From contig CM030942.1 of NCBI GenBank assembly GCA_018136815.1, positions 472,380 through 522,583 of the forward strand: a stretch of DNA of 50,204 bases. Reading direction: 5' to 3'. Below the pieces are notes generated by a model. That model ran no database searches and was not told the origin of the DNA. It saw only the letters and a list, made by a program, of their open reading frames with translations. Shown here one piece after another: positions 10,800-20,699 of this stretch. The position numbers were made by a program, and so were the translations under genes. Position 1 is the stretch's first letter. Every line of letters starts with the position of its first letter. The stretch comes from Isochrysis galbana. Its lineage: Eukaryota; Haptophyta; Isochrysidales; Isochrysidaceae.

Positions 10800-12510
10800 A
10801 CTCACTCATTTTTACCACTATTTCCCACCTCCCCTGGGTGTCCAAGGATTCCGCAGGGTCCCCCCCTACCTGCCCCGGCAACTCCCTACCGCAAGCTTAC
10901 GGACTGACAGCCCAACTAGGCCCCCACCCTCTGCTTCAAAGCACCAAAAATTTCAATTCAAGACACATGTTGATACACTTCCCGTTTTCACCCCACGCTT
11001 GTGGGCCACAAGTACCTACAACTCAGTGCCCTGCCGTGGGCCCTCTTTCAACACTTCACTCCATCTCCCACTCCCTCATCCCACTACAACCAACCCAAGA
11101 AGCACAAACCCCCTCGCCCTCGGTTTCAAGCTCAAGCACCAAAAATTTCGACTCAAGACCAGAGGGAGGACATGTCTTGAGGCGGCGTCGCTGCCCATGC
11201 CTAGCGCAAGGGTATAGCGCCCCCACTCAGACATCTCCTTCCCCAAAGCTCCTCTTTGAGGAGTTGCTCCTCACCCTCCCATTAGGCCCCCTTGCCTGCG
11301 AGACCAGAACAGGATCTTGGCGTGGGGGGCTGTTTGAGTGTGGAGGGAGGGGTGCTCCGGCTAGCGCAGGTAGTAAGCTAGTGAAGAGCTGGGTGGCATA
11401 AGGGGGAAGGGTGCTTGCGCTCGCCGCGGCAGGGAGTCCTGTCTTGAGTGAGCGCTAGTCCCGTTCCTTTGCCGCGCCGCGACCCATAAAAATTTGTTAA
11501 AAATTTAAAATTTAATACATCAGTAATATAATATGCCAATATCAGTACTTACAGCTTACAGCCCGACTAGGATCGATATCGACGCGTCAAACGTAGAGCC
11601 CCCGCGGCACGACCCCTTCTAGCCGGGACACTCACGTCCCGCGGTCGATTGGTGTGCCGCCGTGCATGTCGCGCATAGACGCAACCATTTGCGCTTCTCT
11701 CCATACATATCTAGCTAGGGCCGTTAGGCATGGCGGGATATCAGGGTCAAGGACTTGAAAGTGTTGTCCAATCAGCTAGCGGGACTGGCTAGGATATAAC
11801 ATTCTATACTTATCATTCTGAGAGACCAGAATGATGAGTAAATATGCGGGTGAGGCCGACAAGCCGGCAGGGCGCGTGCAGGCAACTACAAACTATTATC
11901 GCCGTAGTGCACCTTTCGACTCCGGCACTAGCGAACAATCAACGGACCAACGACCCAGGGGTCGACAACGAGCGATCGGTATCGATTGGCGATTGGCATG
12001 GCTACCTGTGCAGTGTATACACCGTTCAGATCGAGACTTGCGGACGCAATAGCCATCGATAACGGCAGCTCATCTTCCTAACCAAACACCAAACACCATC
12101 GAAACCAGACTCGTGCGCATTTGCTACTGTCGGTTCTGTGCAACGCTTATAAAAGATTGTGCTGATGAAGAGCTCGCTGTGTCTCACAGCACGCAGGCAG
12201 TAGCGAATACGCTCACAATAAGGCATACCCATCCGGAAAACGAGAGTGCCTGCGCGCGTGCACACATGGCCAGGAGCCATAGTGGCGCATGCTTCAGGTG
12301 GACCACACTCCGGCTTAGAGCTCACGCCCGCCATAGGAGATGAACAGCGACCGTTCTCACACTCGAATGACTAAAATCTTGAGCGTACCGTCGCGTCTGG
12401 CACGTAAGTGACGGGTAGATGCGTGAACGCCTGAGGGGCCTGGGGCACATGCGTCGCCGGCGGTACGCCATGACACGTGGACATGTTGGTTGGACTTGTG
12501 CGACACCTAC
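10800..12510. other. Intergenic, no supported gene
   Basis: Open frames here are short or proline/serine-rich without motifs. A direct repeat CACCAAAAATTTCRAYTCAAGAC occurs near 10942 and again near 11137, about 194 bp apart, which suggests an old tandem duplication. The stretch 11460-12360 has mixed composition and nothing recognisable. Confidence 0.5.
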
Positions 12511-12515
12511 ACGCC

Positions 12516-13214
12516 TCAAGAAAGAGGGTTTGACGGAGCGGCTGGCGGCGATGGTACAGGGAGCAGCGTGCTCGCCCCGTCCTCGCGGAGGCGGTAGCCC
12601 AGGTCGTACCAGCTCCGCACCTTTCCATGCTCTCTTGTTCTAGCCGCGGGCGCGGGCGGCACGTCCTCCCTTGGCGGCGGTGGCGGCGCGCTTGCAGCGC
12701 TCTTAAGTGCGGCAGCGGGCTGCGTGGGTCGCAGGCGCACTCCCTCATCATACCAACTGCGAAGCGGCTTCTTGACCGGCTTGCGCGGCGGTGGAGGTCT
12801 AAGCCGCGTGCCTGAATCGTACCATGACTTGACAGCGGGAGGGTGAGCGACCCAGAGGGGCTCCGGTGGTGGCCAGCGGCCTGCACGCCTGTGTGCGCCT
12901 GCACTGCCCCCGACGGGCGAATTAGAGCGGCGTCGAATGCGTCGGAGCAGCCTGGAGAGCCATTTTCGAACGCGCGCTAGCCCGCGGGGCCGCTGGGAAG
13001 CCTGCGAGAGTGAGTGCCTCTCTCTCGCAGCGGCGGTGAGGGAGTGAGTGCGAGCGAGGAATCTCTCCACTGCGAGCTCGTTCTGGGCGCGGCGATCACT
13101 AAGGCATGGGGGCGGGGAACGTGGCACGCCTCGGGGCGCCGCAAGGCGGCGTGGGAGATGCGCTGGCCACGAAGGGGAGAGAAGGAGGAGAACGACGAGG
13201 GGCGCCGGCGACAT
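12516..13214 (-). CDS. Secreted protein with three SWYD repeats, family unknown
   Basis: Single exon, 232 aa from the ATG at 13214. The open frame extends to a GTG at 13223, but the ATG directly precedes a classic signal peptide (MSPAPLVVLLLLSPSWPAHL), so I chose it. The mature part has a basic stretch with several LxR and RRIRRR motifs. It then carries three spaced repeats: KSWYDSGTRLRPPPPRKP, RSWYDEGVRLRPTQPA and RSWYDLGYRLREDGAS, separated by proline/alanine-rich linkers. The consensus is (K/R)SWYDxGxRLR. I recognise no family. It could be a secreted matrix or cell-wall protein, or short linear motifs that bind a partner. Conserved repeats in only one frame support real coding. Confidence 0.68.
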   Translation of the reverse strand: MSPAPLVVLLLLSPSWPAHLPRRLAAPRGVPRSPPPCLSDRRAQNELAVERFLARTHSLTAAARERHSLSQASQRPRGLARVRKWLSRLLRRIRRRSNSPVGGSAGAHRRAGRWPPPEPLWVAHPPAVKSWYDSGTRLRPPPPRKPVKKPLRSWYDEGVRLRPTQPAAALKSAASAPPPPPREDVPPAPAARTREHGKVRSWYDLGYRLREDGASTLLPVPSPPAAPSNPLS

Positions 13215-13333
13215 CGCCCACACAGTCCCCTCGCACGCCCCGAGGGCATCCTCTTTACATTAATAAAAGGCTGAAAGTACGTGAGATATCGCCCGGTCGG
13301 TCCTCCGCAGCCGCCGCCTCCGCCTCGCGCTCC

Positions 13334-13369
<36 letters not shown>

Positions 13370-13458
13370 ATTCTCTCTGGATCCATCGAGAGATCTCAAT
13401 TAAAAAAGTCAGACGAGTAGAGTAGTGAAGTAAAGATGTACACAAGCATCACGTACCC

Positions 13459-13516
13459 TAGTTGGGAGAGACGTATTCACCGTATTTAGCCGAAGGCCAA
13501 ATACAGACCGTATTTG
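13459..13516. repeat. Fragment of TATTTGGCC MITE-like repeat
   Basis: CCTAGTTGGGAGAGACGTAT and the following CCGTATTTAGCC..GGCCAAATAC match the reverse complement of the right end of the small element at 20402-20563. Only this end is present and it stops where the 205-bp repeat begins at 13517. Confidence 0.55.
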
Positions 13517-13721
13517 TATCGCCGGGAGCCCGCAGCGCGAGCCCCGGCGGCGGCGGTGTGAGAGCGGCGCGCCGCGCCGCCATCGCGCTACGCCATGACA
13601 AGATGATTAAAAGATACCTAGGGGGGACTGCCACACAAGGCACGCTAACACTAACGGTATAGAACCACAAACAACAAATGACAAATGACACATTGGACAT
13701 GGTGTAAGACACCCTGTGATA
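13517..13721. repeat. 205-bp direct repeat, left copy
   Basis: It starts TATCGCCGGGAGCCCGCAGC and ends ACACCCTGTGATA. A near-identical copy is at 17713-17915, same orientation. I see only two small differences: one GGC triplet, and GGACATGG versus GGCACATGG. The repeats lie either side of a LINE. The unit begins TATC and ends GATA, a 4-bp inverted match of doubtful meaning. No coding content is apparent. Confidence 0.85.
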
Positions 13722-13944
13722 CCCCCTCCTAAGCGGAGTACGGATGGGATCCGAATGACGCTTGCACAAATTGAAAACAAACAAATCTCAAATGTGAATG
13801 ACATTGAATGAAAAGTGTCGTTCCGTCAATAGTGGGACATCAGTCGAATTGAGCGATCAAATGTCCACAGTTGTATTGTAGTCGTTTAACATTAGATCAT
13901 GTTAAAATTATAAGAGAGAGACGCCGTCAAAGCTTCTTCGCTAA

Positions 13945-14225
13945 TCACATCGGTGCACGCCGTGCATGGGCACGGCGCGATGTGCATCGGTCCCCCCGCG
14001 GATACGCCGTGCGTGCGCATGTCAACTCGTTCCCTCTGTGTACCCCCTGCGGCCCACAACTACGTAAACTGGCCATATAAGAGATGTTTCGTTACGCAGC
14101 ACCTGTGATGACTTGCAATCACAATGTGCACGCCGTGCGTGGGCACGGCGCGATGTGCACCGGCGCCCCCCGCGGGGGCGCCGTGCGTGCGCATAGCAAC
14201 TTCCAGGAAGGTGCACGCCGTGCGT
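13945..14225. repeat. GC-rich palindromic tandem repeat (about 176-bp period)
   Basis: Two copies of GGTGCACGCCGTGC-like sequence with GGGCACGGCGCGATGTGCA and then CGCCGTGCGTGCGCAT start near 13952 and 14128, with part of a third near 14210. Each can fold back (CGCCGTGC with GCACGGCG). It lies directly upstream of the truncated LINE. The role is unknown. Confidence 0.6.
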
Positions 14226-14334
14226 TCACTCTTTCCGCGGGGGAACACTGGGCGCGGAGGACGGGCGGAACCCCTGGGGTACCCAGCTCGCGGCGGTCCG
14301 CGAGAGTCGGCTCAGCAAGCCCAGCCCTGCCCCT

Positions 14335-17300
14335 CTACCTGGGTGGGAGCTCCATATCGCCATCGCCCCTAGCCTTTCTCCTAGTGGCCGAAGGCCTAAC
14401 ACGTCTAGTAAACGCCGACCCGGAGATGAAAGGAATCAGGATAGGACCTAGAGAGTTGAGGCTTTCGCAGTTTGCGGATGACACGCAAATTTTAGCAAAC
14501 TCCTTCGAGTCATTGGAGAGGGCGATGCACATTCTAGAAAGCTATGGAACCGCCACCGGGGCTAAAGTGAACAAAAGCAAGAGCATACTAATACGAATGG
14601 GATCACTTACGGGAGCGCAGGTCCCCGAGACGCTAGCTTATCTTAAAACGCTCGGCGAAGGCGAATTTGCGACCATACTAGGAGTCCCATTCTGGGAAGG
14701 AACGGACAATGACTCCTTCTGGGAGAAGCTATACGCCAAGCTTAAAAAGAAAGTCGCAACATGGAGGGGAATGACGAGTCTCTCCATTCATGGAAGGACC
14801 CTACTAGTGAACTTCATAATATACGGGACGCCGAGATATTGGCTGTCCACGTCCACCCCGCCGGCGTGGTTCATGGAGGCCATAGATTCTGACGTTCAAA
14901 CAATACTATGGGATAGATCTCCCCAACTACAGGCGGACGAGTTAGGTTCCTCGCACGAGGGTATAAAATGGATAACTCTTCCGACGTACCCGAGAGTTGG
15001 GACGAGAGAAGACGGGCCCCTATTGGGTGTCGGACTACTCCCCATGGCCGAACACACGCGAGCGCTTCAAGCGATATGGATAGCCCGCTACCTAAACCCG
15101 TCAACGGCGGAATGGAAAACAGTCTTAGACCAATGGTTCTGCCGCACCCCCTTAGGGCGCGCGGCGGTCTTCGCGAAGGTCGACGTGAAGAGCCTCACGG
15201 CTAGCATTCGTGGTAATAGCACGCTCCCGGCTTTTTGGAAGCTTGCGCTCGAGAACTTTAGACGGATTAACTTCCATAGGGATTAAATTAAACCTTTTAA
15301 TAGTCTCACCGCGCACGCAGCCGTGGACCCTCTACTTTCTACTCACGTAGGAAAACTTTCTACACCCCCACGCTCCCAGCCCTTCTCCCCCCGCCATCAG
15401 GCGGCTCCCCCCGTGCACTACTAGGGGGATTGGGGTGAAGGGCTTAGATATGGTCCGGTGGCCCGCGCCTCCCCCCGGTGATCTGTTCCCTCTCTTCCTC
15501 CTGTGTCTCCGAGTGGGCGGCGACCTCAGTCCCGACTTATCCTGTAAACAGGTGCGGGACTTACCTATTTTTCGGTGGGCGGAGCTCCGCTCCGCCCACC
15601 CCCTTCTCCGCGCTCTCTCTCCCCTCTCCTGCGGCACGCGCGATGGCGCGCCTGCGGCAGGCCTGCAGCTGCCCATTGGCGACCCTGGAGGCTCATGGAG
15701 GCCAGCTCAGGGGGCAGAGGAGGCTGGGGCTGGGCCCTGGCCTCCCCTGCCTCTCCCTCGCTGGCGCTCCTGAGCCTCAGGGGCCCCCACGCTGCACCTG
15801 TCTGCCTGTCGAACAGGGGGGGAGGAGGGGTTGGAGCAATGGGCTGGCCACGCCGGGCCAGGATGGGCGAATCAGGCGAGCCTGTCAGTGGGAGAGAGGG
15901 TCAGCAGGGCAGTGGCCTCCTGGCAAGCCATCAGGCGTGCCAGGAGGATGGGTGGTTCCTCCCCCATGGCGGGGGAGGAGTGGAGAGAGGGGGGGGCTCG
16001 TGCCCCCCCATGGGCGAGCTAAGTATAAACTTAGTTGTTAACTTCCATAGGGAAACAAACACACGGGAAGGAACCCTGGGCTCCCCGATATGGCACGATC
16101 TTTTCCACAAACCTCCGGCGATTCACCATTCACATAGGTCTAAATGGGAGTCTCTTCAGACGGTTATCGTACACAATACGATTAACCCGGACACGGGGGA
16201 CATATACACTACAGAGGAATGCGCGGCTTACTTGCCGGACGGAGAACGGTGGATACGCCATAGAGGAAATTACATTTCAGTAGCCCCCCTTCTTAAGTCG
16301 TGGGAAAAGATATCCGAATGGACTAGATCAAGACTAGTAGATACCACACCTGACTATACGGACCTTCTTAGAAAACAAGCGAAGCCCCCGCCTCCTCCTC
16401 CGGAGGAGCAAGAGTTAGTCCCTCAAGAAGATCCGGACGCGCATGATCTAGGTGAAATTCTAGTGGACAAAGACCATAACTTCTATCTGCGCCGAAGAGG
16501 CGATTACCACAAAGTACAACTTAATGTTATGGGAGAGCCCCACATCCACGAGCGGATCAGCCCGCAGCTATTGCCCGATGAGCTATTCACCCCACTGAAG
16601 TGGGGACGAGCGTACGACGGCCCGGCGGAAACAGCGTATCCGATACCTCAAGAGTACACGCTAAAAGGCACGCAAACTACGCTAGAGGATGTGAGTGTCA
16701 GGGTCTTGACTAAAGCGTTCCTCGCTTTGAGGAAAACCAAAGCACAAAAATCCACAGTAAGATGGGAGAAAAGGTTACCGGTCCTCTCGGGGAAGTGCAA
16801 ACAAGTATCGCAACTGTACAAATATAATTTTTTAACACCTAGGGACTCCTATCTGCATTTTAAACATATTCTACATAGGAGAATAGCTACGGCGAACCGT
16901 TTTGCCGACGATCCGACATGCCGCTTTTGTGGCATAGCCCCCGAGAGTTCCACTCACTTGGCCTCATGTATCGCGACGGAGCCTGTCTTTGAATTCATAG
17001 AAGGACTTTTAGGGATTTGCCTTAAGCCGGGATCCGAAATACCCCAACGTCTTTTCTGCTATCAGGTGGACAGACCGCACCCCTCCTCAGGATACTTAGG
17101 TATCTTGGCGTGGAGGTATATTCTAACCGACTTCTATAACATTCAGTATGGCAACGCGGACGGCAGGTCCGTCAGGTCGATCTTAAGAGCGATCCTCACG
17201 AGATATCACCTGTTAGTAACGGCGAAAGTCGGTTTCTTTCAGAGGCTAAAAAAACAACGGGAGAATATGGGGTTACACGCCCCGAGCAACAAACACATTA

Positions 17301-17407
17301 AGAGAATGATAAGCCCGCTGTACACGGTGGACAAGGATTTCAACATAGGAACGTCGGAGGACCTCTTGCAAGCGGCAAGGGGGCTAGACCTACGACACGT
17401 CACCTAA
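14335..17407 (+). pseudogene. LINE reverse transcriptase, interrupted at 15283-16037
   Basis: The frame runs 14335-15282 and resumes at 16054. Deleting 15283-16037 plus one 16-bp duplication restores a continuous reading frame. Visible landmarks are SPSPLAFLLVAEGL (motif before the active site), LSQFADDTQIL (FADD catalytic box), GAKVNKSKSIL, a C-terminal zf-RVT-like knuckle CRFCG..ESSTHLASC near 16920-16975, and a stop at 17405. Plant and animal LINEs of the L1/Tx1 type have this order. No stop occurs in the rest of the frame, so the insertion is fairly recent. The frame is open upstream to 14084 but that part is the palindromic repeat, not protein. Confidence 0.85.
15283..16037 (-). mobile_element. 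Non-autonomous retroposon inside LINE (copy C), 16-bp duplication
   Basis: The 755-bp insert is flanked by TTAACTTCCATAGGGA at 15267-15282 and 16038-16053. Its right end AAGTATAAACTTAGTTG and the preceding 600 bp match copies at 8881-9755 and 2048-2246 (GCTGGCCACG, TTCCTCCCCCATGGC, GGCTCGTGCCCCCC). The left end TTAAATTAAACCTTTTAATAG is AT-rich and looks like the 3' tail of a minus-strand insertion. It encodes no replication enzyme. Its CTTTTAATA(G/T)TCTC tail resembles LINE-related ends at 34066 and 46335, which hints that a LINE of that type mobilises it. Confidence 0.87.
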
Positions 17408-17712
17408 AGCAGCTAAATCTCTGGGTAGGAATCACAGCAGTTACCAAAAAAGGAATCTAAATTATTTAAGGGAGAATGACCAAAGCTAACACCGAAAGCA
17501 AAAGACGAGCCACAGTCTCCCGCCCCCTTCTCTCCAACTCCTGGCCGAAGCAGCGCGCGCGGCCTCCCCGGAACCAGCTTCTCCGCTAACGAGGGAACTG
17601 GGGAAGGGGGAGGGGGTTGTTAGGGGTTAAGGTTGGGTAGTAGGGAGGTACACAAGCACACTGCCTCACGCCGCACACGTAGCGGGGTTTTTTAAGAAGA
17701 TTTTTTTTTCCA

Positions 17713-17915
17713 TATCGCCGGGAGCCCGCAGCGCGAGCCCCGGCGGCGGTGTGAGAGCGGCGCGCCGCGCCGCCATCGCGCTACGCCATGACAAGATGAT
17801 TAAAAGATACCTAGGGGGGACTGCCACACAAGGCACGCTAACACTAACGGTATAGAACCACAAACAACAAATGACAAATGACACATTGGCACATGGTGTA
17901 AGACACCCTGTGATA
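17713..17915. repeat. 205-bp direct repeat, right copy
   Basis: Near-identical to 13517-13721 in the same orientation. It follows directly on the T-rich LINE tail at 17709 and is followed by CCGTATTTG-type sequence that also flanks the left copy. The spacing between copies is about 4.2 kb. Confidence 0.85.
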
Positions 17916-18295
17916 ATTTGCCGTATTTGAAACCCCCTCCATGTGCCCCTCCGTATTTGGACGGTGGCGCGCGCCCGCACACGCGCGCCCGCGCGGCTAG
18001 CAGCCGCCCGCGCGGCTAGCTTCCTCTGTTTCTTTTTACTGTTTACTGTTTTTCTTTTACTGTTATTTCTTTTTGCCTCTGAGACATCGCGAATGCGACA
18101 AGCGGCCGAGAGGGTGCAACCTCAGGTTTGGTTGTTTTTTCGGCAGCTGCCCCCATGTGGACGGTATAAATTCTACTTGGAGGACCCCCTCATTAGAGTA
18201 CAAAAGTGCTGGTAATCTGACAAGCCGGCGTGCCGAATAATATCATGCCTTTCGTTAATGTAAACACCCACAAAACTACAGAGCCCTTGGTAACT

Positions 18296-18725
18296 TATTT
18301 CACCTGTGGCGCGGCGGCGTCTTTCTTCGGATTCTTTTTGTTCAGGAATTTATACAAGAGAAAGATCACAATTACTACGATCACAATGACACCGAGCAAA
18401 AATGCGGCCCCCTTTGCAAATATTTTAGTTACTTCCGATGTTGGAATTCGCTTTTACGTTTGGCCGCCGCTGAGTCCGGATGACACTCGATTTTCAGGGA
18501 GCGCACTGGTTGAGTCCACCCGATAGCCTGTAGGTCGACGTCTTCCCACCGCACGTCTTCTGAGCTGAGCATCGACGGGCCGTTGATGGTTGTGTGTTCG
18601 CCTTTTAAGCCGGCCTCGGAGAAGACGGTCATTTTGCATCCCGCTATAACCTGTGCATTCTTGGTTCTTGGGGTCTTGTTTGTCGACGTCATACTTGCCG
18701 ATTGCGAAGCCGTGATTGTCGATTC
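18296..18725 (-). pseudogene. Crystallin-like protein with C-terminal membrane anchor, frameshifted
   Basis: In leftward order one frame gives DNHGFAIGKYDVDKQDPK. The next frame continues with AGCKMTVFSEAGLKGEH, INGPSMLSSEDV and IGWTQPVRSLKIE. The first frame then resumes with VTKIFAKGAAFLLG, a hydrophobic IVIVVIVIFLLY helix and a lysine-rich tail (NKKNPKKD), stopping near 18296. The middle part has the look of a beta/gamma-crystallin repeat (xxGxxxxI..GP..L, GWxxxVRSLKI). The tail is a single-pass anchor. Crystallin-like folds followed by an anchor occur in some proteins of large algal viruses, so a viral origin is possible but unproven. At least two frame changes suggest decay or sequence errors. 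Confidence 0.4.
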
Positions 18726-18734
18726 GCCCGGCGC

Positions 18735-19256
18735 GCTGGTCCTTCAGCTCGGAGCGCAGCACCGTCAACTCTTTCGCAGCCATTTGAGGTACGTAAGTGG
18801 CAATCAGATGAGAATGATCCGATAGTGCAATCCCGCCACGCTCAATCAAATTCCGAAGGAAGGTGAGGCGCTCGAGGGGGACCCCCGCGTGTAGAAAGCT
18901 TTCGACGACACGGTAGCGGAGAAGGTGAACATCTATCGAAATGCTAGCGCCCGCCTCGTGAGCGTGCTCGCTGAAGTACTCACCGAGCTCACCCACTAAA
19001 ATCGCGTCGGATTCGGTGCGCTTCTTGAAGTTCGACATGGCGCTCTTGTGCTTGCCGCCAGCAATGTGCGCCTTGATGGAGCTCTTGATGTTCGCGAGTG
19101 ACATCTTGCATGCTGCACAAAACAAGGTTCCACCGGAGATGCGCAAGCTGTCATCAGGGAATTCTTTGAGGCGCGTGCTGATCGTTACCTTGGTTTCTTT
19201 CGAAATTCGCACAGCCTGATTGGGACCGCGGGACCCCACTGGCGGCGGCTTCATCT
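18735..19256 (-). pseudogene. hAT-like zinc-finger protein, N-terminal part
   Basis: From the ATG at 19256 (MKPPPVGSRGPN) the minus strand reads FPDDSLRISGGTLFCAACKM, then IKSSIKAHIAGGKHKSAM. This is a BED-like C2H2 finger (CxxC..H..H). It continues with RVVESFLHAGVPLERL and IATYVPQMAAKELTVLRSEL. This order (finger, coiled stretch, FLxAGxP, YxPxxxxxE) is typical of hAT-derived proteins in algae and oomycetes, where the catalytic domain should follow. Here homology stops near 18735 and an unrelated crystallin-like stretch follows, so the gene is truncated. The open frame extends upstream of 19256 to 19356 without motif support. Confidence 0.55.
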
Positions 19257-19288
19257 TCTTCTTGCGCTCTCGTTCATGCGCCGCCAAT

Positions 19289-19808
19289 TCAGGAAGCTCG
19301 ACTCCAAAGATCCCACGGCGACTCGTCCGCAAGCCGTGGAGAGCGCCGCAACCCAATCTTTGCTAGTGACGCTGGTACCACCCATCGATGGTGCGCGTGC
19401 ACCTCGGCAGCAGCGCCACTGCCCTTCTTGGATTCCCATCGCACACGGACCCTGCCGTCATCGCGTGCTGCCTCCACCACCGTACACTCACCCAACGACA
19501 AGTGTAGGACAGCTTGCCCTGGTTCGAAGGTGGTGCCTCCTACAGACGTTGGCGATCCTGGGTTTGTGTCATGTGCAAAGCCGTTGTGCACAAGGCTGCG
19601 CCGCGCTCGATCCTCCCTCGTTGTGCCGTCTTCCTGCCCATCATTCCTTACTTACAGTACCCACCGCTTCCTCAAGCAAGTCGTCGGAGTCGTCCTCATC
19701 CTCCATTTCCATCACGTCCTCATCCTCGTCCTCGTTGTCGTCCTCATCGTCGTCATTGTAGCAGTCGAAAGGTAGAGGCCGCTTGCGCCTGCTCCCGCTG
19801 CTAGACAT
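19289..19808 (-). CDS. Acidic-N-terminal protein with small beta-rich domain, two exons
   Basis: Exon 1 starts at the ATG at 19808 (MSSSGSRRKRPLPFDCY), followed by a strongly acidic DDDEDDNEDEDED run. It ends near 19662 at a G/GTACTG donor. Exon 2 begins near 19553 after CCCAG and reads GTTFEPGQAVLHLSLGE, VVEAARDDGRVRVRWES and HHRWVVPASLAKIGLR, ending at 19289. The phase across this junction is consistent. The second exon resembles a small SH3/Tudor-like barrel, and the basic patch at residues 7-11 could be a nuclear signal. Its stop lies close to the hAT-like finger frame downstream, so the two might once have been one gene. I do not recognise the family. Confidence 0.45.
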
Positions 19809-19809
19809 C

Positions 19810-20100
19810 ACCCCGCACCCCGTCCCTCCCCGCCCCCTCGCCCCTCCCCACTCCCCTCGCCCCTCTCACCCTCTCCTCTCCTCCTCTCGCCTCTGGCCCC
19901 CCCTCGCCCCTCGCCTCTCGCCCCCCCCCCGCGCCCCCGCGCCCCCCCCGCGCCCCCCGCCCCCGCCCCCCGCCGCGCCTCGCCTTTTCGCGGGAGCGTA
20001 GCCCAAATTTCGTTGGTTTCCCACCCAAATTTCGTGCACATTTTTTTTTCGTTGAGCGAGCCCAAATTTTGCAAAACATTTCGCGAAAACCTGGCCGGGG
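19810..20100. other. C-rich leader and CCCAAATTT repeat, no gene
   Basis: From 19810 to 19980 the plus strand is nearly all C and T with short G insertions. From 19985 to 20070 the motif CCCAAATTTCG occurs three times. Composition-driven open frames here are not credible genes. Confidence 0.6.
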
Positions 20101-20129
20101 CCAACCTAGTGAGTGAGTGACCGGGCTAC

Positions 20130-20293
20130 TAGAACTAGAAGCTAGAAGGAACGAAACAATAACAATAACCGGAATTCTAGGTCACTAGGGACGAACGCTC
20201 CCAACCTAGATGTGCCTGAGCTTCACCGTGTGGCCGCACGGCGAAGCACCAGAAGCCTGGAAATCGCATCATTTATTTAGGATGAATGCGACA
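20130..20293. repeat. Solo fragment of Ty3/gypsy LTR
   Basis: GCTAGAAGGAACGAAAC, GGAATTCTAG, AACCTAGATGTGCCTGAGCT, CGTGTGGCCGCACGGCGAAG and the terminal GGATGAATGCGACA match 48505-48662, the outer part of the gypsy LTR, in order. The terminus is at 20293, equivalent to 48662. The rest of the LTR is missing. Confidence 0.75.
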
Positions 20294-20401
20294 GCTATGC
20301 ACCAACGCGCCAAGCCACGACACACCACACACATGACCGCATGATAACCCAAGGCGCACAAATCTGCCGCGACCGACGGAGCGGAGAGCGGAGAGCATGG
20401 A

Positions 20402-20563
20402 TGGGAAATACGGTGCTAAGGCCTGCAAATACAGCCAAATAGGCCTCCGGCCAACTACATTTCAAAAACATTCGAGGCCTAAACCCAGGACACGCTTCAA
20501 ATACAGCCAAATACATATGTATTTGGTCTCTGGCCAAATACGGTAAATACGTATTTCCCAACT
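20402..20563. mobile_element. Small MITE-like element (TATTTGGCC family)
   Basis: It begins GGGAAATACGGT and ends ACGTATTTCCC, a 10-bp inverted repeat. The interior repeats CAAATACAGCC, TATTTGG and GGCCTCCGGCC. A second copy at 40745-40855 shares the left half, and ends of the same type lie at 13459-13516 and near 17920-17960. No coding potential. No target duplication is clear. Confidence 0.55.
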
Positions 20564-20699
20564 AGGGCGGAGAGTGGCGGAGAAAAACGGAGGGGGGGGG
20601 GAGGGAAGTGTGATTTTATTCGATGGTTTATATATTTACACGACGACTTACTTCACTAAAATGGCGCGTGTCGCGGACTGTTGAGCGGCGAGGGGAGAG

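Larger units (their letters stand above)
14335..17709 (+). mobile_element. 5'-truncated LINE (non-LTR retrotransposon) with internal insertion
   Basis: The element contains reverse transcriptase from the SPSPLAFLLVAEGL motif onward, the linker, a C-terminal zinc knuckle and a 3' untranslated region ending in a T-rich tail near 17709. The 5' part with endonuclease and the first reverse-transcriptase motifs is missing, as is common after incomplete target-primed insertion. The last 350 bp recur at 30180-30520 and 41990-42289, and the terminal 190 bp occur inverted at 40856-41045. A 755-bp retroposon splits the coding frame. Immediately after the tail lies the right copy of the 205-bp direct repeat. 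Confidence 0.85.

Noticed and set aside
10838..11401. 187-residue Pro/Ser-rich plus-strand frame
   Set aside because: No motif, overlaps two other frames of similar quality, and contains a duplicated noncoding-looking repeat.
15283..16037. Insert considered as an introner (spliceable transposon)
   Set aside because: No GT at the left boundary compatible with the frame, a long 16-bp duplication, and an AT-rich tail all fit a retroposon better than an introner.
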